DNA from: Laguncularia racemosa
Lineage: Eukaryota > Streptophyta > Magnoliopsida > Myrtales > Combretaceae
Direction: 5' to 3'
Assembly (NCBI GenBank): GCA_037954665.1
Contig: JBBMOL010000372.1
Coordinates: forward strand, 124,001 to 188,000
DNA length: 64,000 bases
Shown: positions 1 to 12,200 of the stretch, one piece after another
How positions within the stretch are numbered: the first letter of the stretch is position 1
How the letters are laid out: each line of letters opens with the position of its first letter
Position numbers and translations under genes: made by a program
Notes under the pieces: generated by a model
The model's database searches: none
Told to the model about the DNA's origin: nothing
The model's input: only the letters and a program-made list of their open reading frames with translations

Positions 1-45
1 GAATGCCAAAAAACTGAAACTGAATTATAATAGAAAGATGCATAC

Positions 46-231
46 TTATGAACTTCGATATCACAAAAAAACTCCTTCTGCCTCTCTCGAATTCTCTTTT
101 GCCGCTCTTCCTTCATCTTCTGCTCATACCTTTCAATTTGTTTTATTCTCCTACCATGCCTATGTTTCTTTGACGATCTCAAGTGATCAAGTTCTCCCAC
201 CACCGGTTTAAAAAAATCTGTCAGAAAATCA
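46..231 (-). CDS. SYD: SYD coding exon 12 (HSA domain)
   Basis: A 186-bp exon coding for DFLTDFFKPVVGELDHLR, then KKHRHGRRIKQIERYEQK and EERQKRIRERQKEFFCDIEVH. This Lys/Arg/Glu-rich helix is typical of the HSA domain. The acceptor is TTTGGCAG and the donor GTATGCAT at 45. The next exon is outside the window. Confidence 0.94.
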
Positions 232-3200
232 CTGCCAAATAATATTTGAAAGAGTGTCAGAATTAGGAATTAACTAATGAGTGAATTTAGGCAATCCAAA
301 CATATGAAAACAAAGAAGTTAGACTAAATATCTTTCTAAGAAAGAAAAGTTGATGCCAGAGGGGAGGAGTGAGGGTGATGACGAGAAGAAGAAGAAGAAG
401 AAGAAGTAATTACTTCTTGAGTCGCCGTTGAAGTCGCAACAGCTGGAGCTTTTTCAATTCAATAACACTTTTGGTTTTTGCAGACAAATCCTCAGAAGAG
501 CTGACAGTTTTCTGCTATAGAACATACAGAGTTATAAGACTGAAACAAAAAAAGAATAGACAACTATTCAAGAAAAAGCCAGAACTGAACAAGGAATTCA
601 ACAGAAGAACAAAAAAACGTAGCATGCCAAAAATATACTTTGGAGTAAGGCTAGCAATTCATGTTAACGAGTCTTATCCCATGTCCAGATTTAAACGAAT
701 TCGTATCTAAATACCCCAATCCATAACATGACCCATTTATTAATTGGTGTTTGAAAACCCAAACTCACAATGTGACTCTTTTAATAAGTATGTTCTATGT
801 CCAGGTTAAACTTATTTATTGATTAAAAATTCTAAAACAAATGTTATCATTACTATCTATCTAAAAAACATGTTTCCAGCATTGTCTCAATTTTGCTAAA
901 TGCTCATAATGGAAACTATAGTGGAAACTATCAAAGTGCTTACAAAAGTAGCTTTCTAAACTAAATATATGGAGAAGTCTGATAGAAGTATAATAGCTTA
1001 GGGATCCAATAATTGATTCAGACTTTTAGTACTATTGACTAACTTAAACAAAATTTATAACATGGTTATTCGTAATCTTATTGCACAGTGTTCGTGATTG
1101 ACTTAACAAAAACCAATTCATACATCTCATTCAATTTTTGTTAACAATACCAAGTGGTTCTACCAATGAAGTTGGGATTTGAATAAAGTATGCTTTATAA
1201 ATGGTTTTTATATAGCTTGAAATTGCTTATGTTTTTCGTTTTGAATAATTAGAAAGTAGAGTTTAGAAGGAAACCCAGTATTACCCTTACAAGAACCAGA
1301 GTCAAAGTGAATGAAGATGATACTCAAAGAAAGAGCTATTTGATTGTGACTTGTTGAGGTTTGTTTCTTGTAACAATATTTGATCTCATTCTGCGCAAGG
1401 AATCTACAGTTTTTCCCCAAATTTTTACCAGTTTTCTGCCTTTTTTTCTGTAATCCTTTTACTATTTTCTAATTAAATTTATTTTACTAAGTCAATTATC
1501 ATGGATTATAAAAATTTTATATGCGTCCCCTAACATAGGCTTGTTAAAAGAAAAGGCACACTTCATGCATTTGCAAAAGAGTCAAGCCACAGATTATGTT
1601 TTTGTAAATTTTCCAAAAATACAATGAATTTCCACACTTCCCCATGTTGGAGATTTTGGTTTATTTTGTAATTATGTACTATATTTAGTTAGGATAGATT
1701 TTCATGAGCTGTAAATGTATTATAGCAATATCTTTAATTATTCTCTCTTTAATTAAGGGATTTAGTTACTATATTTGTACCTCTATGGGATCTATATATC
1801 CTTGCTCTGCCTTCCAATAAAATTCATTCAATTCCCAATTATCTTTTTGTCTTAGTTTTCATGGTATCAGAGCTTTGAAAATAAGCCTAGGGATTTTGAA
1901 TCCGCTGTTATTTTTTAATGTCCGAAGACACGCCCAAAATCTCACATCTCCCATCTTCCTCGATGGAACCGCAAATTGTCCGCAAAGCCTCTGAAACCTA
2001 TCCAGTTCAAATTACCCCAATCTGGCTGAATGGGGAGAATTTCCTCCAGTGGTCACAAAGTGTACGTATGTACATTCGAGGCAGAGGAAAGATTGGATAC
2101 CTCACGGGAGATGTGAAGAGGCCTGATGCAAATGATCCAACCCACGCTGTTTGGGATGCTGAGAACTCAATGGTGATGTCTTGGCTGGTTAACTCCATGG
2201 CTAAGGAAATTGGTGCGAACTATATGTGCTATCCACAGTGAAGGAGCTTTGGGACAATGTTTCAGCAATGTACTCTGATCTTGAAAATCAATCCCAAGTG
2301 TATGAATTAACTTTGCAGCTTGGAGAAATTCAACAAGGTGAGGAATGTATCACTAAATATTTTAATTCTTTAAAAAGAATTTGGCAGGATCTCGACCTAT
2401 TCAATGACTAAAAGTGGAAATCGCCGGAAGATTGCAACCATCACAATAAAATGGTGAATGTCAATCGAGTCTTTAAGTTTCTTGCAGGCTTCAATGTTGA
2501 GTTCGACGAAGTGCGTGGTCGAATTATTGGAAGAAATCCGCTACCACCTATTGGTGAGGTGTTTGCCGAAGTACGGCGAGAAGAAAGTCGTCGATAGGTA
2601 ATGTTAGAGAAAAAAAATTCTGGTGCACCTAGAGCAGTAGAAGGGTCGGCTTTGACAATTTCTGAAGCCCAAATCAGCCGAAGAACCAATCAGAATCAGC
2701 ATGGAGGAGACAAAGCAAATCTGCATTGTGATTATTGTGGAAAACCTCGACATACTAGGGAGACCTGTTATAAACTACACGGTAGGCCTTCCAACAACAA
2801 GGGTAATAAGCCTAATGAACAAAATACTGCTACTGCAAATGAGGATGAGTCTTCTCCCTTCAGTAAAGAACAACTAGACCACCTTCTAAAACTGCTCAAA
2901 TCCTATTCGTCATCTAATATTTCTGTTGGTTCCATGGTACAAACAGGTAGAAATCCTTCCATTTTTTCTATCCTTGCAAAGGTTGGCCCTTGGATTATTG
3001 ATTCGGGGGCCTCCGATCACAAGACAAGCTGTTCTCATTTATTCAGTTCGTATGTTCCTTGTTCTGGTTCCAAAAAAGTTAGAATTGCTAATGGTAGTTT
3101 TTCTCCAATTGCGGGCAAAGGACATGTTAATATTTCTACAAAAATAACTCTTTTATCTGTTCTATATGTTCCAAAACTTGCCTGCAATCTCCTCTCCGTT

Positions 3201-6200
3201 AGCAAATTATCAAAAGATTCTAACTACTCCGACTCCTTTCTTCCTTCTTACTGTGTTTTTCAAGATCGGAACTCGAGGAGGACGATTGGAACTGCTAAGG
3301 AAATAAACGGACTATACTACTTTGATGAAACAGCTTTTGGGAATAAAAAAGCTCAGGGGTTAGGGAGTATCAGTTCAATCTCTATCTATGATCAAGTAAT
3401 ATTATGGCATAAGAGATTAGGACACCCTAGTTTTTCATATCTTAAACATTTATTTCCTAGTTTGTTTAAGGGATTTGATCATTTAAAACTGCATTGTGAT
3501 GCTTGTCATTTGGCAAAAGAACACCATGCTTCATTTCCTTCAAAGAATTATTCTAAATCAAAACCATTTTCTCTTGTTCATAGTGATGTGTGGGGACCAT
3601 CTAGGGTTACTACTCTTTCTAGAAAAAAATGGTTTGTGACATTCATTGATGATCATACACGAGTATGTTGGGTCTATCTATTGGAAAATAAATCAGAAGT
3701 AGAACAACGGTTCAAAGAATTTTTTCATATGATTGAAAATCAATTTCAAACTAAAATTGGCATTTTGAGAACTGATAATGGAACAGAATACTTTAACAAA
3801 CATTTGATGGGATTTCTTGGGGAAAAAGGTGTTCTTCATCAATCAACTTGTCGTAATACACCACAACAAAATGGGATTGCTGAAAGAAAAAATAGACATT
3901 TACTTGAAGTCACTCATGCAATTATGTTTTTAATGAATGTTCCAAAATATCTCTGGGGTAATGCTCTTTTAACTGCATACTACTTAATAAACAGAATGCC
4001 ATCTCGGGTTTTGAAATATGAAACGCCTTTAAATTGCCTAAAAAGCTCTTTTCCTACATCTAGGTTGTCTGTTAATTTGCCATTGAAAGTCTTTGGATGT
4101 ACATGTTATGTTTACATACCAAATAATTTTCGAACAAAACTAGACCCAAAGGCTGAAAAATGTGTTTTTATTGGGTATGCATCAAATAAAAGGGGCTATA
4201 AGTGCTTCAATCCAATCACAAAGAAATTTTTTGAGAGCATGGATGTCACATTTGTTGAAAATCAACCTTTTTTCTGCAAAAATTCTCTTCAAGGGGAGAA
4301 TCTTATTAAGGAAGACAATTTTTGGAAAACTGTAACCCTTCCTGTCATAGAATTTACTAAGCCAATGATCAAACCCAATAAACAAATTCAGCAAAAAAAT
4401 GTAGGAAACATGAAAAATAATGATGTTCCTAATACGCATTGTCCAAAAGTTATTGTGTCTGAGACAGGGGGAGAAGTACTTCCAGAAAAGAACTCTGAAC
4501 TTCAAGTTTATTCTAGAAAGAAGTTTCACAAACATCCTATGGCTCTAGCTATTTCCCCAGCAAACACCTAATTGAACTTACCGGGTAATGATCCTACAAC
4601 ACATCCTACTACATCTGCTCCAACTCACTCTTTACCCGATTTACCTGAGGTACCTGTTTCTGATCTTGATCTTCCCATTGCACTAAGAAAAGGAATTCGG
4701 AATTGTACTAAACATCCTATTGCAAAATACCTATCTTACGAAAACTTGTCAAAAGGTCACAAGGCCTTTGTTTCTAGAATTTCTACTCTGTTTATTCCAA
4801 AAACTATTCAGGAAGCATTAGGTGATCCAAATTGGAAATTAGCAGTAATGGAAGAGATAAATGCACTCGAAAAGAACAACACTTGGAGTATAAGTAATTT
4901 ACCCATGGATAAGAAAACAATTGGATGCAAGTGGGTATTTACTGTGAATTGTAAAGCAGATGGAAGCATAGAGAGATACAAAGCTAGACTTGTAGCAAAA
5001 GGGTTCACTCAAACTCATGGTATAGATTACCAAGAAACTTTTGCCCCAGTTGCTAAAATTAATTCCATTAGAATTCTTCTATCTCTTGCAGTTAATCTCG
5101 ACTGGCCTCTTCATCAGTTAGATGTGAAGAATGCGTTTCTTAATGGGCATTTGCAAGAAGAAGTATACATGGACCTACCTCCTGGTTTTGAAGAAGTTCT
5201 TGGGAAAGGAAACGTGTGTAAACTGAAGAAATCCTTATATGGATTAAAGCAATCACCTAGAGCCTGGTTTAAGCGCTTTGGGAATGTTGTCAAAAGACTT
5301 AGATTCACACAAAGTCAAGCAGATCATACACTATTCTTTAAACACTCTACTGAAGGAAAAACAACGATCTTGATAGTATATGTCGATAACATAATCTTGA
5401 CTGGGGATGATGCTTTTGAGATTAGTAGGTGTAAGAAGCAGCTAGAAACAAAGTTCGAGATAAAAGACTTGGGAAAATTGAAGTACTTTCTAGGGATGGA
5501 GTTTGCAAGATCAAAAGAAGGCATCTTCATCAACCAACAAAAATATGTTCTTGATCTACTCAAAGAAACAGGAATGCTTGGGTGTAAGGTAGCCGAAACT
5601 CCAATTGAACCTAATTTAAGGTTAGAAGTAGCTTCTAGTGAAGAAATAGTAGATCGAGAACGATATCAGAGATTAGTCGGAAGATTGATTTAGCTTGCTC
5701 ATACTCGTCCTGACATAGCCTTTGCAGTAAGTGTTGTAAGTCAGTTTATGCACTCACCTGGGACAAAACATTTTGAAGTTGTGTACAGGATTCTAAGGTA
5801 TCTAAAGGGAACTCCAGGGAAAGGATTCCTATTTAGGAGAAAAGGTCACCTTCAGATAGAAGCATACACAGATGCAGACTGGGCAGGGTGTATAAGTGAT
5901 AGAAGATCCACATCAAGCTATTACACATTTGTTGGTGGTAATTTAGTCACTTGGAGAAGTAAAAAACAAAGTTTAGTGGCGAGGAGTAGTGCTGAAGCTG
6001 AATTTCGCTCAATTGCTCATGGTTTCTATGAAGTTCTTTGGATTAAAAGACTGTCGGTAGAATTAAAGATTCCTATACCTACTCCTATCAAAGTCTTTTG
6101 TGATAACAAGGCTGCAATCTCAATTGCTCACAATCCAGTTCTGCATGACAGAACAAAACATATAGAGGTGGACAAACATTTCATCAAAGAAAAGTTAGAT

Positions 6201-9200
6201 AGTGGTGTGATATGCATGACTTACATACCAACCTCTAGTCAAGTTGCAGATATACTAACTAAGGGACTTTCCAAAGCAAAGTTCGAAGAGTTTGTTGACA
6301 AGCTTGCAACGGATGATATCTTCATGCCAACTTGAGAGGGAGTGTTGGAGATTTTGGTTTATTTTGTAATTATGTACTATATTTAATTAGGATAGATTTC
6401 TATGAGCTGTAAATATATTATAGCAATATCTTTAATTATTCTCTCTTTAATTAAGGGATTTAGTTACTATATTTGTACCTCTATGGGATCTATATATCCT
6501 TGCTCTGCCTTTCAATAAAATTCATTCAATTCCCAATTATCTTTTTGTCTTAGTTTTCACCCCAAAAGTTAAAAAAAAATAAAAAGAAAGAAAGAAAGAA
6601 AGAGCTACATAAGAGAGTTCCCTCATTCCTAGTGAAATCCTATGTCCTACACTATGCAAACAATTGATTGACTATTCACAGATTTGCCACAATTTACATA
6701 TGCACACTGCTTTTCCATAGCAAGTGACCTGATTTTGAAGCATGAGATCCCGAACAGTACAAATCATCGGTCTTAATCTCTCGCTCAACTAGTCACCACT
6801 AGCCAATCATGATACAGACATGCGATTATAGGTATCTGTAGGAAATCTCAAATAACTAATTTTACAAGATATTTCAGGAAAGATAGTGAAGGAAATCGGG
6901 GTTAATAAGTTAAGGGAATTAGGTATAATTAACTGTTGTAATTAACTATAGATTTTTTTCTTTTTAGTGTAACAAAAAATTATATATATAGACTAAAATA
7001 AATTGTAAAAATAAGAGATTTTTACAAAATTAATAAAAACTCTCTTTATTCAACATGGTATCAAAGCAACTAAGGTTTACAAAATCATAATTTTTCCAAC
7101 CTTGATCGCCATAACCCTAATTTTTTTCCGGCCTTCATCATCGAAACCTTAATTTTTCAGCCTTCATCTCCAAAATTCTCTTAAACCCAACCAGCTCTCT
7201 CACCCAAAAGTCGCTAAAGACGCTATGCATTGCTAGAGTCGCTAAAGTCTACTTAGAGTCGGTGGAGTTTGATTAGACGTCAGGCGAACTCACACGAACT
7301 ACAGTGACACCATCTACGATTGCCGTGAGTCACCAATGGGACTTACCATGATCTAGGGTTTCTTTTGGTCTAACTTATTACAACCTCTTCGCTTCTCTTC
7401 CGTGCGAGGATTTAGGGAGAGATCTAGGGTTTCTTTGATCACCGGTTTGCTTCGTCGACTATGATGAAGATTTGGGTTTAGCTCATCATTTCTTGGTTCT
7501 AGTTAATCCCAGCCTTAATTGCAAGTTCATTTTGGTTTTTTTTTTTTTTTCAGTCTTCACTACTATGTGTTTTTTTTTCTCCTACTATTTTGGTCATATT
7601 CCATCATGGAGTAAAATCATATTACACGAAGCGCAACAAAGCTTCAAAACATCCAAGCAACATATAGACTAAATGAAAAAAATTACTTGAAGTGGTCTCA
7701 ACTAGTTCAAACATTCTTGAGAGGAAAAGGAAAGTTGGGTCATCTATTGGAGCCAGCACCGAAGAGCGGAATGCCAGGATTTGAAGTGTAGGAAGAAGAG
7801 GTTCAATGATCATGTCATGATTATGGAATTCCATGACCCCTAAAATCAGTGTTATATGTATTTTTCCTACAACAAAGGCGATTTGGGATACTCTTCATGA
7901 GACGTATTCCAAGGTCAATGATACAACCCTTATATGTGATATCAAGACAAAGACAACCGGAGCAAAACAAGGGACGAAAACAGTGACAAAGTATGCCAAT
8001 TTTCTGCAAAACCAATGGCAGGAATCGGATTATTACAAAACACTTAATTTGAACTATAGTAAATGTGCAATGGTCATCAGAAAGTATATGGAAAGGGACC
8101 AAGTTTATGATTTCTTAACTAGTCTAAATTCTAAATTTGATCTTGTACGAATTCAAATTCTAGGTAGATCTAAATTTCCCTCTCTAACTGAAGCAATATC
8201 CCTAGTTTGTGCAGAAGAGAGTCGTAGGGGCATTATGTTAGAGTCGCCTTCAACTGAAAATTATACTCTTTTGAGCTCTAAACCTCAGGGGTTGATATTA
8301 GACAAAACTGCTGCAAACAAGACCGATTGATCAATATGTGCAAGATCAAGCGTGCAAAAGGATCGTGAAGAGTTGTGGTGCACATATTGCAAGAAACCAC
8401 GGCACACCAAAGAACAATGCTGGAAATTACATGAGAAACCATCCAGTCTTGAATGGGACAGAAAGGTGGTCAACAAAGGCAGGCTCATGTGTTGATTCAA
8501 GACCCAACTAAATCGTTTAGAGGATTTAATATGGAGGAAATTGAGAAGATTAGAGGTATGCTGAGGACTATTGAAAAATCAACCACTAACAACTCTCAAC
8601 CAACGAATCAAGGTATGTGTTCATTGACCCTTTCAGGTGAGGATCTAATCTCTCCTGGGTTATATGCTTTAGGTAATGAGCTTAGGAATGCCTAGATCCT
8701 TGACTCTGGCAAAAGAAAGATTGTTGTTGCTAATGGTTCTACAACCACAGTAGCAAGAATAGGAGATGTCCAAATTACCCCAAAACTGGTGCTTAAAAAT
8801 GTTCTTCATGTTCCCCAATTATCTACAAATTTGGTTTCCATACAAAAACTTACAAAAGATCTAACCGGTTGTGTTATATTCCATGATTCTTGTGACTTTC
8901 AAGACCAAGGTTCGAGGAAGAAGATTGGACTTGCTAAGGAACATAATGGACTCCATTACTTAGATACATCAAGTCAGCCGAAATTCAATGAATCCACCAT
9001 GTCCACGTTGTTTTCTTCTTCCAATGAGGATATCATTTGGTTACATCATAGGCGCTTAGGTCACGTATCTTTTACTGCGTTGAAAATAATGTTTCCCTTT
9101 TTGTTTAAGGGATTTGATGTTCAGTCTTTTCATTGTGATATTTGCGAGTATGTGAAACACACTCGGTGTACCATTTCCCATCAATATCTTCTTTTCCTTT

Positions 9201-12200
9201 CTTTTTAATCCATAGTGACATTTGGGGGCCATCAACCATTCCAAACATCTCAAGGTCTAAGTAGTTTGCAACGTTTATTGATGATTGCACAAGTGTCTCT
9301 TGGATCTATTTACTCAAAAATAAGTCTGATATGAGTCATATTTTTCCTAACTTTCACGCAATGATTCAAAATCAATTTGGCACCAAGATAAAACACTTTC
9401 GTTCGGACAATGCTCGAGATTATTTCAATCAAATCTTGAGTTCATATTTCCAAAAGGAAGGAATCATACACAAATCATCCTATATCACCACTCCACAACA
9501 AAATGGAGTGGTAGAGAGAAAAAACCGACATATTCTTTAGTGTACTAGAGCCTTATTGTCTCAACAAAATGTGCCAAAAACATATTGGGGAGAAGCTATA
9601 CTTACATCAGCTTATGTCATAAATAGGATTCCTTCCAGGGTCTTGGGGTTTCAAAGTCCAATTGAAAACCTGTCCAAATTTTACTCCGATATTCAATCTT
9701 CCTTCAATCTCACTCCTCAAGTCTTTGGGTGTACTTCCTTTGTCCATGTTCATAGTCATAACCGTGGGAAGTTAGATCCTTGTGCTCTTAAGTGTGTCTT
9801 CGTAGGGTACTCATCTACTCAAAAGGGTTACAAATGTTATCATCCACCTACTAGAAAACTTTGTCTCAGCTGATGTTACATTTGTTGAAAATAAACCCTA
9901 TTTCACCACTCCTTATCTTCAAGGGGAGTCACATACACTTGAAGATAAGGAGTCATATTTTCCACCATTAGAGTTATTTAAATCTGAATCTCAAAAGTCA
10001 ATTGTACAATTTGATGGGTTGGAAGAAAAAAGGGAAGGAGATGGTAAAACTTTTGACTAGTTTCGGTTTGACCAAGTGTATAAAAGGAGAGGAGATCCCA
10101 TCGTAACTACAAGGCAAGAACAATCTTTTGAACCAAACTCTTAAAAATGAGGTAACAATGAGTGAATCCAATTTGAATTCTACACCACCAGCAGTTCATC
10201 CTTCTACCAACCTTGAACCACCTTATTCCAAGCCTCTTAGGCTTGACCAAGACCTACATCTATTGCTATAAGAAAAAAAGAATCGAGAATGCACCAAAAG
10301 ACCCCTATACCCATTGTCTCACTTTGTGTCTTTTGAGAAGTTTTCTCTAAGCCATCAAAGTTTCCTTTCCACCTTAAACACGGTTTCTATTCCTAACTCA
10401 TTATCTGAAGCATTATCAAAGAAAGAATGGAAACTTGCTATGGAAGAAAAAATGGATACATTAGAGAAGAATGGGACTTGAGAAGTGGTTGATTTACCAA
10501 AGGGAAAGAAAACAGTGAGGTGTAAGTGGGTGTATGCAGTAAAATTTAAAGTAATGGGTCCTTAGAACACTACAAAGCAAGATTAGTTGAGTAAGGATAC
10601 ACGTAGACATATGGAGTAGATTATCAAGAAACATTTGCTCTAGTAGCAAAGATGAATACGGTGAGGATTTTGCTATCCTTAGTTGTTAACTTTGATTGGG
10701 AATTGCAACAGTACGATGTGACGAATGCCTTTCTTCATGGAGAATAAGAAGAGGAGATCTATATGAGCATTCCACTAAGATTTAGCTGGGTTGACAAGAA
10801 CAAGATATGTCAATTAAAAAAGGCATTATATGAGCTGAAGCAATCCCTACATGCTTGGTTTGGATGATTTGCCAAGGTGATGATAACTAGTGGCTACAAG
10901 CAAAGTCAAGGAGATCACACACTTGTCATTAACATTCGGTCTCAAAGGGAGTCACTGTTTTAAGTGTATACGTAGATGACATTATTGTGATAGGAAACGA
11001 TGAAAGTAGAGGAGGCGGCCTTGAAGCGATGTCTGGCTAAGGAATTTGAAATAAAAGATCTAGGAAGATTGAAGTATTTCCTTGGAATCAAGGTGGCTCA
11101 ATCAAGGTGGGGAATTTTTGTTTCTTAACAGAAGTATATTACGGACCTGCTTAAGAAAACAGGTATGATGACTAGCAAACCGGTTCGAACTCCCATTGAA
11201 CAAAATCACAAATTAAGTGAGGCTCGTGGAGATAAGGTAGTGGACAGAAAGATGTACCAAAGAATTGTTAGAAAACTTGTCTATCTTGCACATACTAGGC
11301 CGGATATAGCTTACTCAATCAGTGTTATCAATCAATTTATGCATGATCCTAGAGAAGTTCACCTACAGGCAATCTACCAAGTGCTTCATTACTTAAAGGC
11401 ACATCCAGGGAAGGGAATTTTGTTCAAAAAGGAATCTGCAATCGATCTGGCAGTTTACACAGATGCGGACTTTGCAGGGGTCTCCAGTCAACAGGCGATC
11501 AACTTCTGGCTATTGTACCTTTCCTTGGGGGAAGTTTGATATCCTAGAGAAGCAAGAAACAGAGTGTGGTAGCAAAGTCAAGTGCTAAAGCAGAGTTCAA
11601 TGCTATGGCAACACAAGTATATGAATTATTGTGGGTTAAAATTATCCTAGAGGACCTAAAGATTCAATGGAGCAAACCAAGGAAGCTATATTGTGATAAC
11701 AAATCAGCTATAAATATAGCTCACAACCTAGTGCAGCATGACCGAACGAAACACATAGCGATAGACAAGCACTTTATTAAAGAGAAGCCAGACAGTGGAT
11801 TGATTTGTACTCCATATGTCCCAACAAGACTTCAACTTGTAGATGTGATGACAAAGGGATTGTGTAACATGTTTCATGAGAATGTTAGCAAGCTGGGAAT
11901 GGAAGATCTATATTCACCAGCTTGAAGGGGAGTGTAGGAAATCTCAGATAAGTAATCTTAGAAGATATTTCAAGAAAGTTAGTGAAGGAAATCAGGATTA
12001 ATAAGTTAAGGGAATTAGCTATAATTAGCTGTTGTTATTAACTATAGATTTTTCCTTTTTTAGTATAACAAAAAATTGTATATATAGAGTAGAATAAATT
12101 GTAAAAGAAAGGGAATTTTACATAATTAATAAAAACTCTCTTTATTCAATAGTATCAATAAGTTTATTCTTTACAAGCATCAAGCTTACAACATAAAGAT

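Larger units (their letters stand above)
1645..6559 (+). mobile_element. Copia LTR retrotransposon (Ale-like), inserted in SYD intron 10
   Basis: A 4,915-bp element with 217-bp LTRs (1645-1861 and 6343-6559) that start TG and end CA. The target duplication CCCCA is perfect (1640-1644 and 6560-6564). The primer-binding site TGGTATCAGAGC matches initiator Met-tRNA. Internal order is gag, protease, integrase, reverse transcriptase, RNase H, which defines Copia. Short LTRs and total length suggest the Ale lineage (inference). It lies antisense to SYD. The two LTRs differ at 5 of 217 positions, all transitions, which indicates a fairly recent insertion. Confidence 0.97.
6837..12151 (+). mobile_element. 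Older Copia LTR retrotransposon in SYD intron 10
   Basis: A 5,315-bp element with 219-bp LTRs (6837-7055, 11933-12151) and a perfect target duplication GTATC (6832-6836, 12152-12156). The LTRs differ at about 24 of 219 positions (about 11%), so it is much older than its neighbour at 1645-6559. The 3' LTR ends TA instead of CA. The primer site TGGTATCAAAGC has one mismatch. It lies in the same orientation as the younger element, antisense to SYD, with its end about 87 bp from the exon 10 donor. Confidence 0.95.
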
